44,179 nt of DNA from Rhodoferax sp. (lineage in GTDB: Bacteria > Pseudomonadota > Gammaproteobacteria > Burkholderiales > Burkholderiaceae_C): the NCBI RefSeq assembly GCF_028714215.1, contig NZ_JAQTMS010000043.1, positions 1 through 44,179 of the forward strand, given 5' to 3'. The first letter of the stretch is position 1. Every line of letters starts with the position of its first letter. Below the pieces are notes generated by a model. The model searched no databases and was not told where the DNA came from. It was given only the letters and a program-made list of their open reading frames with translations. Shown piece after piece: positions 33,825 through 41,932 of the stretch. The position numbers and the translations under genes are program-made.

Positions 33825-34762
33825 GCCGGTAACACTGCCTTGAGCACGTAACCGATGCGCGGAAAATGCACCCGCACGGTGCCGGCGCGCGGGTCCAGCC
33901 GACGCAAGGTATAGCGGGTACGGGTGGCAGCCAGCAGTTCACCTTCGGTCGTTTCCTGGCCGAAGTTCTCGGCCGCCACGCTTACCCGACTGCCAAACGC
34001 AATGCCATGTTCATCCTGGAAAAAAGTCTCATCCACGCTCACAGCCGCTGCCGATGCGGCACTGACAGCGATTGCTTCGGTAGCAGAATATTTTTCCATG
34101 GCACCATGACCAATGGCCGCCATGCGATCCATCCAGGCCAGCAGCGCCGGCGTGGCGTCCAGAATGTCGGCCAGCAGCGGCACGCGTGAACGGGTGAACC
34201 ACAGAGGGTGATAAGCAGCAAAGTCGGCCACGCAAGGTGCCGCACCCAGCAGGAAGTCCTGGCTCTCCAGCATATTGGCAAGGCGCCGCAGATAGGACTT
34301 GTAGGCAGCAGTGGCATCAGCCGGCCGCAGACGTGTCATGCCTGCGCTCATGGCGGCTCGGTCGGCGCCAAAAGCCTTGGCCGCCTCGGGCGCAACCCCC
34401 TGGAACATGGCCGCCACGCCCCTGGGCTGCAGGTTGTAGGCCATGGCGGCCCAGAACAGGGTGCTGTCGGCCCACTGCGCCAGCACCCGCGCCAGGCCTT
34501 TGTGCTGCGCCGGGTACAGAGTCGGCTCCGGTTGCAGGTGCTCCAGCACGTCGCAGATCAGCGCACTGTCGCAATACACGTCAGAGCCGATTTGCAGGAT
34601 GGGCGTTTTGCGGTAACCGCCGGTGAGTGCCAGCACATCCGGTTTAGGCATGATGGCCGGGATGATGACCGACTTCCAGGCCAGTTTTTTATAACCCAGT
34701 ACCAGCCGGATTTTTTCCGAAAACGGCGAGCTCGGGTAATGGTGAAAAATGAGGTCAGTCAT
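33821..34762 (-). CDS. Glutathione S-transferase family protein with C-terminal extension
   Basis: The product is a 313-aa protein. The thioredoxin-like N-terminal GST domain reads LIFHHYPSSPFSEKIRLVLG, with the cis-Pro region YRKTPILQIG and DSALICDVLE. The helical C-terminal GST domain carries FLLGAAPCVADFAAYHPLWF. Beyond about residue 230 comes a further 80-residue beta-rich segment (EHGIAFGSRVSVAAENFGQE, later TRYTLRRLDPRAGTV) that ordinary 200-230 aa GSTs lack. The start at 34762 overlaps the upstream reductase stop by 8 bp. The family conjugates glutathione to electrophiles; the role of the extra domain is unknown. Confidence 0.88.
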   Translation of the reverse strand: MTDLIFHHYPSSPFSEKIRLVLGYKKLAWKSVIIPAIMPKPDVLALTGGYRKTPILQIGSDVYCDSALICDVLEHLQPEPTLYPAQHKGLARVLAQWADSTLFWAAMAYNLQPRGVAAMFQGVAPEAAKAFGADRAAMSAGMTRLRPADATAAYKSYLRRLANMLESQDFLLGAAPCVADFAAYHPLWFTRSRVPLLADILDATPALLAWMDRMAAIGHGAMEKYSATEAIAVSAASAAAVSVDETFFQDEHGIAFGSRVSVAAENFGQETTEGELLAATRTRYTLRRLDPRAGTVRVHFPRIGYVLKAVLPA

Positions 34763-35774
34763 GCAGCCTGACCAGTTGCTTGCCGAAATTCCTGCCTTTG
34801 AGCAGTCCCAGAAAAGCTTCCGGGGCCGCTTCAAGACCGTCCGCAATCGACTCCCGCGCCTTCAGCTTGCCGGTCGCCACCAGGGTACCCAGCTCTTTCA
34901 GCGCTTCGGGCCAGACCTCCATGTGTTCGCTGACGATAAAGCCCTGTACCTTGAGCCGGTTCACCAGAATCAGTGCCGGATAGCTCAGCGGCAGCGGTGC
35001 CCCGTCGTAGCCGGCAATCATGCCGCAGACCGCGATCCGGCCAAAAGCGTTCATGCGTGTCAGCACGGCGTCGAGCACCATGCCGCCCACGTTTTCAAAA
35101 TAGCCGTCGATACCCTTCGGGCAGGCTTCCTTCAGCGCCCTGGACAGCGACGGCGCATCCATATGCAGCTTGTAGTCGATGCAAGCGTCAAAACCCAGCT
35201 CGTCGACGGCGTACCTGCATTTATCGGGGCCACCGGCAATACCCACGGTACGGCAGCCACGCGCTTTGCTCAGCGCCGCAAAAGCGCTGCCGACGGCACC
35301 TGTGGCCGCGCTCACCACCATGGTTTGACCCGCTTTGGGTTCGATGATCTTGACCAGCCCGTACCAGGCGGTGACGCCCGGCATGCCCACCGCGCCCAGG
35401 TAAGCGCTCAAGGGAATGTGCGCGGTGTCGACTTTGCGCAGGGCTCCCGGTTGCGCGGCATCGACCACGCTGTACTGCTGCCAGCCCCCCATGCCCACCA
35501 CCTTGTCGCCGACGGCGAATTTGGCATTTTTCGATGCCACCACTTCGCCTACCGTGCCGCCGCCCATGGTCTGACCCAGGGCCTGCGGCTGCGCGTAGCT
35601 CTTGGCATCGTTCATGCGGCCCCGCATATAGGGGTCCAGGCTCAGAAAGTGGTGGCGCACCAGCACCTCGCCCTCCTTGAGTTGCGGCGTTTCGCTGACG
35701 ACCAGTTTGAAGTTGCTGGCGGTCGCTTCGCCAACCGGTCGGTTGTCCAGATGAATTTGCTTGTTTTGCGGCAT
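34755..35774 (-). CDS. NADP-dependent MDR oxidoreductase (zinc-independent, CurA-like)
   Basis: The product is a 339-aa medium-chain reductase of the leukotriene-B4 dehydrogenase/CurA subgroup. It has the diagnostic FLSLDPYMRGRM (about 43-54), a nucleotide-binding segment VVSAATGAVGSAFAALSKA, and C-terminal VQGFIVSEH and KLKARESIADGLE. Members reduce the double bond of alpha,beta-unsaturated ketones or aldehydes with NADPH. The ATG at 35774 is chosen for AGGA eight bases upstream; eight extra codons are open before it. It overlaps the GST gene by 8 bp and follows the thioesterase gene by 20 bp. Confidence 0.93.
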   Translation of the reverse strand: MPQNKQIHLDNRPVGEATASNFKLVVSETPQLKEGEVLVRHHFLSLDPYMRGRMNDAKSYAQPQALGQTMGGGTVGEVVASKNAKFAVGDKVVGMGGWQQYSVVDAAQPGALRKVDTAHIPLSAYLGAVGMPGVTAWYGLVKIIEPKAGQTMVVSAATGAVGSAFAALSKARGCRTVGIAGGPDKCRYAVDELGFDACIDYKLHMDAPSLSRALKEACPKGIDGYFENVGGMVLDAVLTRMNAFGRIAVCGMIAGYDGAPLPLSYPALILVNRLKVQGFIVSEHMEVWPEALKELGTLVATGKLKARESIADGLEAAPEAFLGLLKGRNFGKQLVRLHD

Positions 35775-35794
35775 CGGTAGATCCTGAAAAAATA

Positions 35795-36223
35795 TCAATC
35801 GGTAGCAATCACGTTCAGCGGGTTGGCGCTTCTGGGTCCGGTCGGCAAGCGCCTGACGTACTTGAAGGTGCCAGTGGCGTGAGCGCAGGCTTTGCCATCT
35901 TCGTCGAAAACGGTGCCTTCGGTAAAAGCCATGCTGGCAGTACGGTGCATCAAACGGCCTTTGCCGGTGAGTTTGCCGCGGGCCGGTTGCATGAAAGTGG
36001 TCTTCATCTCGATGGTGACCACCCCCATGTCTTTTTGCACGCTGCGCGAGGCCACCGCCATGGTGACGTCCAGCAAGGTCATCAGAGCCCCGCCATGGGT
36101 GACGGCAAACGAATTGAGGTGCTCCGGCTTGGGTGCGTAAGCCAGTTCGGAGAACCCTCCGTCGAACAACACCAGCTCAAAGCCCAGATGGTTGACGAAG
36201 GGAATGGCAACGCCAAATCCCAT
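35795..36223 (-). CDS. PaaI-family thioesterase
   Basis: The product is a 142-aa hotdog-fold thioesterase. The core reads NSFAVTHGGALMTLLDVTMA (catalytic-helix region) and VTIEMKTTFMQPARGKLTGK. Such enzymes hydrolyse acyl-CoA thioesters and often release trapped CoA during catabolism. Several starts are possible; the ATG at 36223 is preferred because AGGAG lies nine bases upstream, while the earlier GTGs have none and overlap the SDR stop. It sits 25 bp after the SDR gene and 20 bp before the MDR reductase gene. Confidence 0.9.
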   Translation of the reverse strand: MGFGVAIPFVNHLGFELVLFDGGFSELAYAPKPEHLNSFAVTHGGALMTLLDVTMAVASRSVQKDMGVVTIEMKTTFMQPARGKLTGKGRLMHRTASMAFTEGTVFDEDGKACAHATGTFKYVRRLPTGPRSANPLNVIATD

Positions 36224-36248
36224 GCCGAAATTCTCCTCGGTCACGGTT

Positions 36249-37040
36249 CTAGCCACCCGTCACGACACTGACGCCGCCGTCGACGGCCAGCCACTGGCCG
36301 GTGATGTGCTTGCCGGCGTCGGACGCGTACAGCACACACAAACCCTTCAGGTCTTCGTCGTCGCCCAGACGTTGCAGCGGCGCATGCGCCGCCAGCTTTT
36401 CCTCGCCCAAGGCCTTGAGCGTGCCCATGGTCATCTTGCTGGGGAAAAAGCCCGGACAGATGGCGTTGACCGTGATGTTGTACTTGCCCCATTCGGCACC
36501 CAGCGTGCGGGTGAAATTGATCACCGCGCCTTTGGACGTGTTGTAGGCGATGGTGTTCATGCCGATCGGATTGCCACCCAGACCGGCGATCGAGGCGACG
36601 TTGATGATGCGCCCCTGGCGGCGCGCAATCATGCTCTTCTTGGCAATGCGCTGGCTCAGGATGAAGTAGCCGCGCACGTTGAGGTTCATCACCTTGTCCC
36701 AGGCCTCGATCGGATAGTCTTCCGCCGGCGCGCCCCAGGCGGCACCGGCGTTGTTGACCAGGATGTCGACATCGCCCATGCGCGCCAGCGTCTCATCGGC
36801 CAGGCGATGCAGCTCGGCGTCCTTGGCGCAGTCGGCGGCAATCCAACGTGCGTCGATGCCGGCCGCCTGCAACTCGGCGCAGGCCTGCTCCAGGTCTTCC
36901 GCCTTGCGTGAACTGAGCATGATCCGGGCACCGGCTTCGCCCAGTGCATGGGCCAGTTGCAAACCCAGGCCGCGCGAGCCGCCAGTGACCAGGGCGGTCT
37001 TGCCGCCGAGGTCAAAAAGTTGTTGAATGGTACGGGTCAT
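36249..37040 (-). CDS. Short-chain dehydrogenase/reductase
   Basis: The product is a 263-aa classical SDR with TGGSRGLG (19-26), NNAG (96-99), catalytic Ser150, Tyr166 and Lys170 (YNTSK), and the C-terminal ITGQWLAVDGG typical of FabG-like members. AGGAG lies five bases before the ATG at 37040. It probably oxidises a 3-hydroxyacyl or similar alcohol in the pathway of this cluster. It starts a tightly packed block SDR, PaaI, MDR, GST, GNAT, SDR, with gaps or overlaps under 26 bp. Confidence 0.94.
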   Translation of the reverse strand: MTRTIQQLFDLGGKTALVTGGSRGLGLQLAHALGEAGARIMLSSRKAEDLEQACAELQAAGIDARWIAADCAKDAELHRLADETLARMGDVDILVNNAGAAWGAPAEDYPIEAWDKVMNLNVRGYFILSQRIAKKSMIARRQGRIINVASIAGLGGNPIGMNTIAYNTSKGAVINFTRTLGAEWGKYNITVNAICPGFFPSKMTMGTLKALGEEKLAAHAPLQRLGDDEDLKGLCVLYASDAGKHITGQWLAVDGGVSVVTGG

Positions 37041-37118
37041 GGGGTCTCCTGATGGATAGCGAATTGAGTGGCACATTGTGCCGCCAGCAGCGCCCATTTC
37101 CGTGTCCCGCGCGTGATA

Positions 37119-38978
37119 TCAGAAAGCGTCTTCGGGCACCCCGGCGCAAGTCAGATCGCGGTTTTCCACCACCCCCAGCCAGGCCCCGATCTTGGGCAGC
37201 TCGTAGTGATAAAAATAACGTGCCGCCGCCAGCCTGCCGACGCTGGCAGCCATGGACTGCGCAGCGTCGCCGGCCAGCGCCGCTGCCGCCACATCGAGCC
37301 AGATCCAGGCCAGCACGGTGTGGCCGAAGGCTTGCAGATAGGGCACGGCGTTGGCCAGCGCATCTGACGGCTTGCCGGTGGCCCAGGCCGCCTGGGTGGC
37401 ACTGCCGACCTGACGCAAGGCCTGCGCCAACGCCTCGGCGTGGGCCGCCAACGAGGGCATCTTGGCGGCACGCTGGATGCTGGCGTTGATGCGACCACCC
37501 AGCAGCGCCAGCCCGCGCCCGTCTTCCATCAACACCTTGCGGCCCAGCAAGTCCAGCGCCTGGATGCCGTGCGTGCCTTCGTGAATCATGTTCAGGCGGT
37601 TGTCGCGCCAGTACTGCTCTACCGGGAAGTCGCGGGTATAACCGTAGCCGCCGTGAATCTGGATCGCCAGGGAGTTGGCTTCCAGACACCATTCGCTGGG
37701 CCAGCTCTTGGCGATGGGGGTGAGCACCTCCAGCAGCAAACGCGCCTCATCGGCGGCCTCGGGCGTGCCGGTGTGTTGTTCGTCGACCAGCCGGGCACAG
37801 TACAGTTCCAGCGCCAGCGCGCCCTCGCCATAGGATTTTTGCGCCAGCAGCATGCGTTTGATGTCGGCGTGTTCGATGATGCGAACCTGCGGCTGCGATG
37901 CATCCTTGCCGGCCGCCGCCAGAGGCCGTCCCTGCGGCCGGTTCTTGGCATAGTCCAGGCTTGCGTAATAACCCGCCAAACCCAGCATGGTGGCGGCGAT
38001 ACCGACGCCGATGCGGGCCTCGTTCATCATGTGGAACATGCAGCGCAAGCCCTCACCCGGTTGGCCCACCAGGTATCCCAGCGCCCCGGCCTGACCGCCG
38101 ACCGGGTACTTGCCTTCACCAAAGTTCAGCAAGGTGTTGACGGTGCCGCGCCAGCCCAGCTTGTGATTCAGACCGGCCAGCGCCACGTCGTTGCGCACGC
38201 CGGTGAGTTGGCCGGCGCTGTCGACCAGTTTCTTCGGCACGATAAACAGCGAGATGCCGCGCGTGCCGGCCATCAGCTTGCCGTCCGGCCCCGGGATCTT
38301 GGCCAGCACCAGGTGGATGATGTTTTCCGAAAGCTCATGCTCGCCGGCCGAGATCCACATCTTGTTGCCGGTCAGCCGGTAGCGTGGCCCCAGCGGGTCG
38401 GCTTGCCACGGCACGCCGCCATCCGCAGCTACCGAAGGGCCATCGTCAGGGACAGCGCGGGTGGCGATATCGCCCAGGCTGGAGCCGGCCTGAGGTTCGC
38501 TCAGACACATGGTGCCCGAGAAGCGGCCGCAGAACTCGTTTTTGGCAAACACTTCCTTTTGCAGCGGTGTGCCGTGCACCATCAGCAAATTGGCGTTACC
38601 GGTGGTCAACAGGCCGGAGCCGATGCTGACCGAGGCACAGGCAAAGAATGAATTGGCCGCCGCCTCTATGGTGTAAGGCAGTTGCATGCCGCCCATCTCG
38701 TAGTCCTGTGCGGCGCTCGGCATGCCTGATGCAGCGTAAGCCTTGTGCGCATCGTGCGTGGCCTGCGGCAGGATCACTTTTTCGCCGTCAAAGCGAGGTT
38801 CCTCGACATCGACGGTGCGGTTGAAGGGCGCATATTTTTCACGCGCAATGCGCTCGCAGGTGTCCAGCACAGCATCGAAGGTTTCGCGCGAATGGTCGGC
38901 GAAACGGGTCCGCTGGTTCAGGCTTTGCGCGTCAAGCCACTGGTACAAAAGAAAATCAAGGGTAGGACGCAGTGACAT
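37119..38978 (-). CDS. Acyl-CoA dehydrogenase with C-terminal domain (long form)
   Basis: The product is a 619-aa FAD enzyme that makes the first double bond in acyl-CoA oxidation and hands electrons to ETF. An N-terminal extension (LYQWLDAQSLNQR) is followed by the ACAD core with FSGTMCLSEPQAGSSLGDI, YRLTGNKMWISAGEHE, and then the C-terminal helical domain IHGGYGYTRDFPVEQYWRDN and MIHEGTHGIQALDLLGRK, where the catalytic glutamate is expected in HEGTHG. An extra C-terminal domain of about 120 residues makes it longer than the 380-aa family norm. The start at 38978 is preferred, although an ATG four codons earlier is possible. Confidence 0.94.
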   Translation of the reverse strand: MSLRPTLDFLLYQWLDAQSLNQRTRFADHSRETFDAVLDTCERIAREKYAPFNRTVDVEEPRFDGEKVILPQATHDAHKAYAASGMPSAAQDYEMGGMQLPYTIEAAANSFFACASVSIGSGLLTTGNANLLMVHGTPLQKEVFAKNEFCGRFSGTMCLSEPQAGSSLGDIATRAVPDDGPSVAADGGVPWQADPLGPRYRLTGNKMWISAGEHELSENIIHLVLAKIPGPDGKLMAGTRGISLFIVPKKLVDSAGQLTGVRNDVALAGLNHKLGWRGTVNTLLNFGEGKYPVGGQAGALGYLVGQPGEGLRCMFHMMNEARIGVGIAATMLGLAGYYASLDYAKNRPQGRPLAAAGKDASQPQVRIIEHADIKRMLLAQKSYGEGALALELYCARLVDEQHTGTPEAADEARLLLEVLTPIAKSWPSEWCLEANSLAIQIHGGYGYTRDFPVEQYWRDNRLNMIHEGTHGIQALDLLGRKVLMEDGRGLALLGGRINASIQRAAKMPSLAAHAEALAQALRQVGSATQAAWATGKPSDALANAVPYLQAFGHTVLAWIWLDVAAAALAGDAAQSMAASVGRLAAARYFYHYELPKIGAWLGVVENRDLTCAGVPEDAF

Positions 38979-39014
38979 GCTCGTATCCATTCGAAAAAAA
39001 GAGCCAATCAAACC

Positions 39015-39088
39015 GTCATGCCGGCCCCGGATCAGGTCCGGGTTTCAACATCCGGCATCCATGGATTGCGGGTCAAGCCCGCAATGAC
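39015..39088. repeat. Dispersed palindromic intergenic repeat, copy C
   Basis: GTCATGCCGGCCCCGGATCA begins a two-hairpin element that ends TTGCGGGTCAAGCCCGCAATG. The second half (ATCCATGGATTGCGGGTCAA onward) is identical to copy A at 1661-1714. It lies between the thiolase stop and the acyl-CoA dehydrogenase start. Confidence 0.85.
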
Positions 39089-39117
39089 AGCTATTGCAAG
39101 CCGCCGCCGAGCACCAG

Positions 39118-40293
39118 CTACAGCACCTCAAAAATACCCGCCGCCCCCATGCCGCCACCGATGCACATGGTGACGCAAACGCGCTTAGCGCCACGGCGCT
39201 TGCCTTCGATCAAGGCGTGGCCGGTCAAGCGCTGGCCGCTCACGCCATAGGGATGACCGACCGCGATGGCGCCGCCATTGACATTCAGACGATCATTCGG
39301 AATGCCCAGGCGGTCGCGGCAATAAATCACTTGCACGGCAAACGCCTCATTGAGTTCCCACAAGTCGATATCGCTGATCTTGAGCCCCAGGCGCGCCAGC
39401 ACCTTGGGGATGGCAAAGACCGGGCCTATGCCCATCTCGTCAGGCTCGCAACCGGCCACCGCAAAGCCCAGAAAACGACCCAGCGGCTGCAAGCCTTTTT
39501 TCTGCGCCACCGATTCGTGCATCACCACCACCGCGCCGCCGCCGTCCGAGAACTGGCTGGCGTTACCGGCCGTGATCAAGCCGCCCGGCACCGCCGAGCG
39601 CAGACCGCGTATGCCTTCCACGGTGGTGCCGGCGCGAATGCCCTCGTCCTGGCAGACCGTGACCTGTTTCGTGCTCAGGCCCATCACCTTGTCGGCGACG
39701 CCCATGGTCACCGTAATCGGAGCGATCTCCGCGGTAAACAAGCCCGCTTCCAGCGCCGCGCTGGCACGCTGCTGGCTGGCGGCGCCGTATTCGTCCATCG
39801 CTTCGCGGCTGATGTTGTAGCGCTTGGCCACGATCTCGGCGGTTTGCAGCATGTTGTAGTAGATCTCGGGCTTGTTTTTCACCAGCCAGGTGTCTTGCAG
39901 CATGTGCTGGTTCATTTCCTGCTGCACGCAGGAGATGGCTTCGACGCCGCCGGCCACGTAGATGTCGCCTTCGCCCGCCATGACGCGTTGCGAAGCCAGT
40001 GCAATGGTCTGCAGACCGGAGGAACAAAAACGGTTCACTGTCATGCCCGAGGTGGTCACCGGGCAACCGGCGCGCAGTGCGATCTGGCGCGCGATATTGG
40101 CGCCGGTGGCGCCTTCAGGGGTGGCGCAGCCGATGATCACGTCATCGACTTCCGCGGCTTCAATGCCGGCCCGGGCAATCGCATGCTGGACCGCATGCCC
40201 GCCCAGCGTGGCGCCATGCGTCATGTTGAAAGAACCCTTCCAGCTCTTGGCGAGCGGCGTGCGGGCGGTGGAAACAATTACGGCTGAGGTCAT
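39118..40293 (-). CDS. Acetyl-CoA C-acyltransferase (thiolase)
   Basis: The product is a 391-aa thiolase that splits 3-ketoacyl-CoA with CoA to give acetyl-CoA. The active residues are Cys90 ([13 protein letters not shown]), His347 ([10 protein letters not shown]) and Cys377 ([14 protein letters not shown]), all in their family blocks. The length is normal. AAGGA lies eight bases before the ATG at 40293. Together with the acyl-CoA dehydrogenase and the bifunctional hydratase/dehydrogenase it completes a beta-oxidation cycle. Nothing marks a particular chain length. Confidence 0.96.
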   Translation of the reverse strand: MTSAVIVSTARTPLAKSWKGSFNMTHGATLGGHAVQHAIARAGIEAAEVDDVIIGCATPEGATGANIARQIALRAGCPVTTSGMTVNRFCSSGLQTIALASQRVMAGEGDIYVAGGVEAISCVQQEMNQHMLQDTWLVKNKPEIYYNMLQTAEIVAKRYNISREAMDEYGAASQQRASAALEAGLFTAEIAPITVTMGVADKVMGLSTKQVTVCQDEGIRAGTTVEGIRGLRSAVPGGLITAGNASQFSDGGGAVVVMHESVAQKKGLQPLGRFLGFAVAGCEPDEMGIGPVFAIPKVLARLGLKISDIDLWELNEAFAVQVIYCRDRLGIPNDRLNVNGGAIAVGHPYGVSGQRLTGHALIEGKRRGAKRVCVTMCIGGGMGAAGIFEVL

Positions 40294-40372
40294 GGCAAAC
40301 TTCCTTTTAAAGTGTTGAGGACAGAGCTGGCGGCCTTGCCGCTGCGGTCTGTCCCGCAAGGTTTCAAGTATT

Positions 40373-41866
40373 TCAAGATTGAGGTGCTTTCGCGCCTACC
40401 GTCAGAAGACGGTGATAAAAACGGATCAACTCGGCCAGATTGGCCGCCGCTATGCGTTCGTTGGTGCCATGAAAACGCGGCAGATCTTCGGGCTTGGCAC
40501 GCACCGGCGAGAACTTGAAAATATGATCACTGATGTCGCCGAAGTGAATCGAATCGGTAGCGCCTATCATCAAACCGGGCGTCACCAGGGTGCCCGGAAA
40601 CACCTCGCGAATGGTGCGGTTGAGCAAGGCATATTGGGCCGAATCGGTAGGCGTCACCTTGGACGCATCGACTGCGCCGGGCAAGGCGAAAAGTTCAAAT
40701 TTTTCGCTACCGGTGGCGGCTTTGACCTGGCCTTTCATGCGCTCCATGATTTGTTCCTTGGTGTCCCCCGGCAGCAAGCGGAAGTTGACCGTGGCCTCGG
40801 CCCGTCCCGGCAGCACATTCTCCTTGTTACCGGCGTTCACGATCGTCAAGGCCGTGGTGGTGCGCAACATGGCGTTGGTACTGGCGCCGGCTTCGAGCTG
40901 CTTCTGCACCATCGGGCCAAACAGCCACAGATTCGACAGAGCGACCCTGGAAAAACCGTTCATCTCGGGCGCTATGGTGGCAAACATCTCACCGGCAACG
41001 CCCCGAATACCACCCGGCAACTGCTCGTCGTCGATGCGTTTCAGCGCCGCGCTCATCATGGCAATGGCGCTGGTCCCCTTGGGCGGCGGCATGCTGGAGT
41101 GGCCGGGCACCGCCGCCATCTTCAGCACCACCGACAGATAGCCTTTCTCCGCGACCCCTATCAGCGCGGCCGGTTTGCTCAGGCCGGGCAGCACGCCCTC
41201 GGTAATCAACAGCCCTTCGTCGATCACAAAATCAAGCCTGACGTTACGCTCCTTGAGCAAGGCCGCAATACGGGCCGCGCCGCGCATGCCGCCAATCTCC
41301 TCATCGGCACCGTAGGCCAGATAGACCGTGCGCTCCGGCTGGTAGCCGCTCGCCACCAACAGCTCGACGGCCTCCATCTGGGCCATCAGGTTGCCCTTGT
41401 CATCCCAGGCGCCGCGGCCCCAGACAAAACCATCTTTCACTTTGCCGGAAAACGCTTCTTCCGCCCAATCCTTTTCCGTGCCGGCCGCCACCGGAACCAC
41501 ATCCTGGTGCGCCATCAGCAAGATCGGCTGCGCTTTCGGATTGCTGCCCTGCCAGGTGTAGAGCAGGCTCAGGTCACCCACCACTTCGCGCTTGAGCTGG
41601 GCGTGGGCTTTCGGGAAACGTTCCTGCAGCAGCTTGTGCAATTGTGCGAACTGATCGGCATTGAGCGCTGCGTCGTCACGCGACGAAATGGTGCGCAGGC
41701 GTACCGCTTCCGACAGCCGTGCCGCCACGCCCGCTTCGTCAACCTGCAGCTTCGCCACGGGAGCGACGTCGATCTGGCGCGAACCCTTGCGCCAGGTGTT
41801 GAAGGCCAGTACGGCCGCCAGCAGGAGAACGACTGCCAACAAACCCAACGAAAGCTTCTTGAGCAT
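40373..41866 (-). CDS. M20-family peptidase, PM20D1/carboxypeptidase S-like
   Basis: The product is a 497-aa metal-dependent amidohydrolase with an N-terminal membrane anchor ([20 protein letters not shown]). Metal-site blocks are [29 protein letters not shown] and YGADEEIGG; a further His is in RFHGTNER near the end. The lid domain holds PGHSSMPP. This subgroup includes human PM20D1, which makes and breaks N-acyl amino acids, and yeast carboxypeptidase S. The substrate here is unknown. The ATG at 41866 is chosen because GAGGAG lies just upstream. It lies between the thiolase and bifunctional enzyme genes, which is unusual for a peptidase. Confidence 0.9.
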   Translation of the reverse strand: MLKKLSLGLLAVVLLLAAVLAFNTWRKGSRQIDVAPVAKLQVDEAGVAARLSEAVRLRTISSRDDAALNADQFAQLHKLLQERFPKAHAQLKREVVGDLSLLYTWQGSNPKAQPILLMAHQDVVPVAAGTEKDWAEEAFSGKVKDGFVWGRGAWDDKGNLMAQMEAVELLVASGYQPERTVYLAYGADEEIGGMRGAARIAALLKERNVRLDFVIDEGLLITEGVLPGLSKPAALIGVAEKGYLSVVLKMAAVPGHSSMPPPKGTSAIAMMSAALKRIDDEQLPGGIRGVAGEMFATIAPEMNGFSRVALSNLWLFGPMVQKQLEAGASTNAMLRTTTALTIVNAGNKENVLPGRAEATVNFRLLPGDTKEQIMERMKGQVKAATGSEKFELFALPGAVDASKVTPTDSAQYALLNRTIREVFPGTLVTPGLMIGATDSIHFGDISDHIFKFSPVRAKPEDLPRFHGTNERIAAANLAELIRFYHRLLTVGAKAPQS

Positions 41867-41932
41867 GGGACTCCTCTTCAATAAATAGGCTCGGCCACTG
41901 CGCCGTTGCGCTCAGCCAAGCCAGGTTTCGGA

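Noticed and set aside
39094..40287. 397-codon open frame opposite the thiolase gene, and similar long antisense frames opposite the M20 and bifunctional enzyme genes
   Set aside because: These are His/Gln/Arg-rich antisense shadows of high-GC coding sequence; the minus-strand proteins carry complete catalytic motifs.
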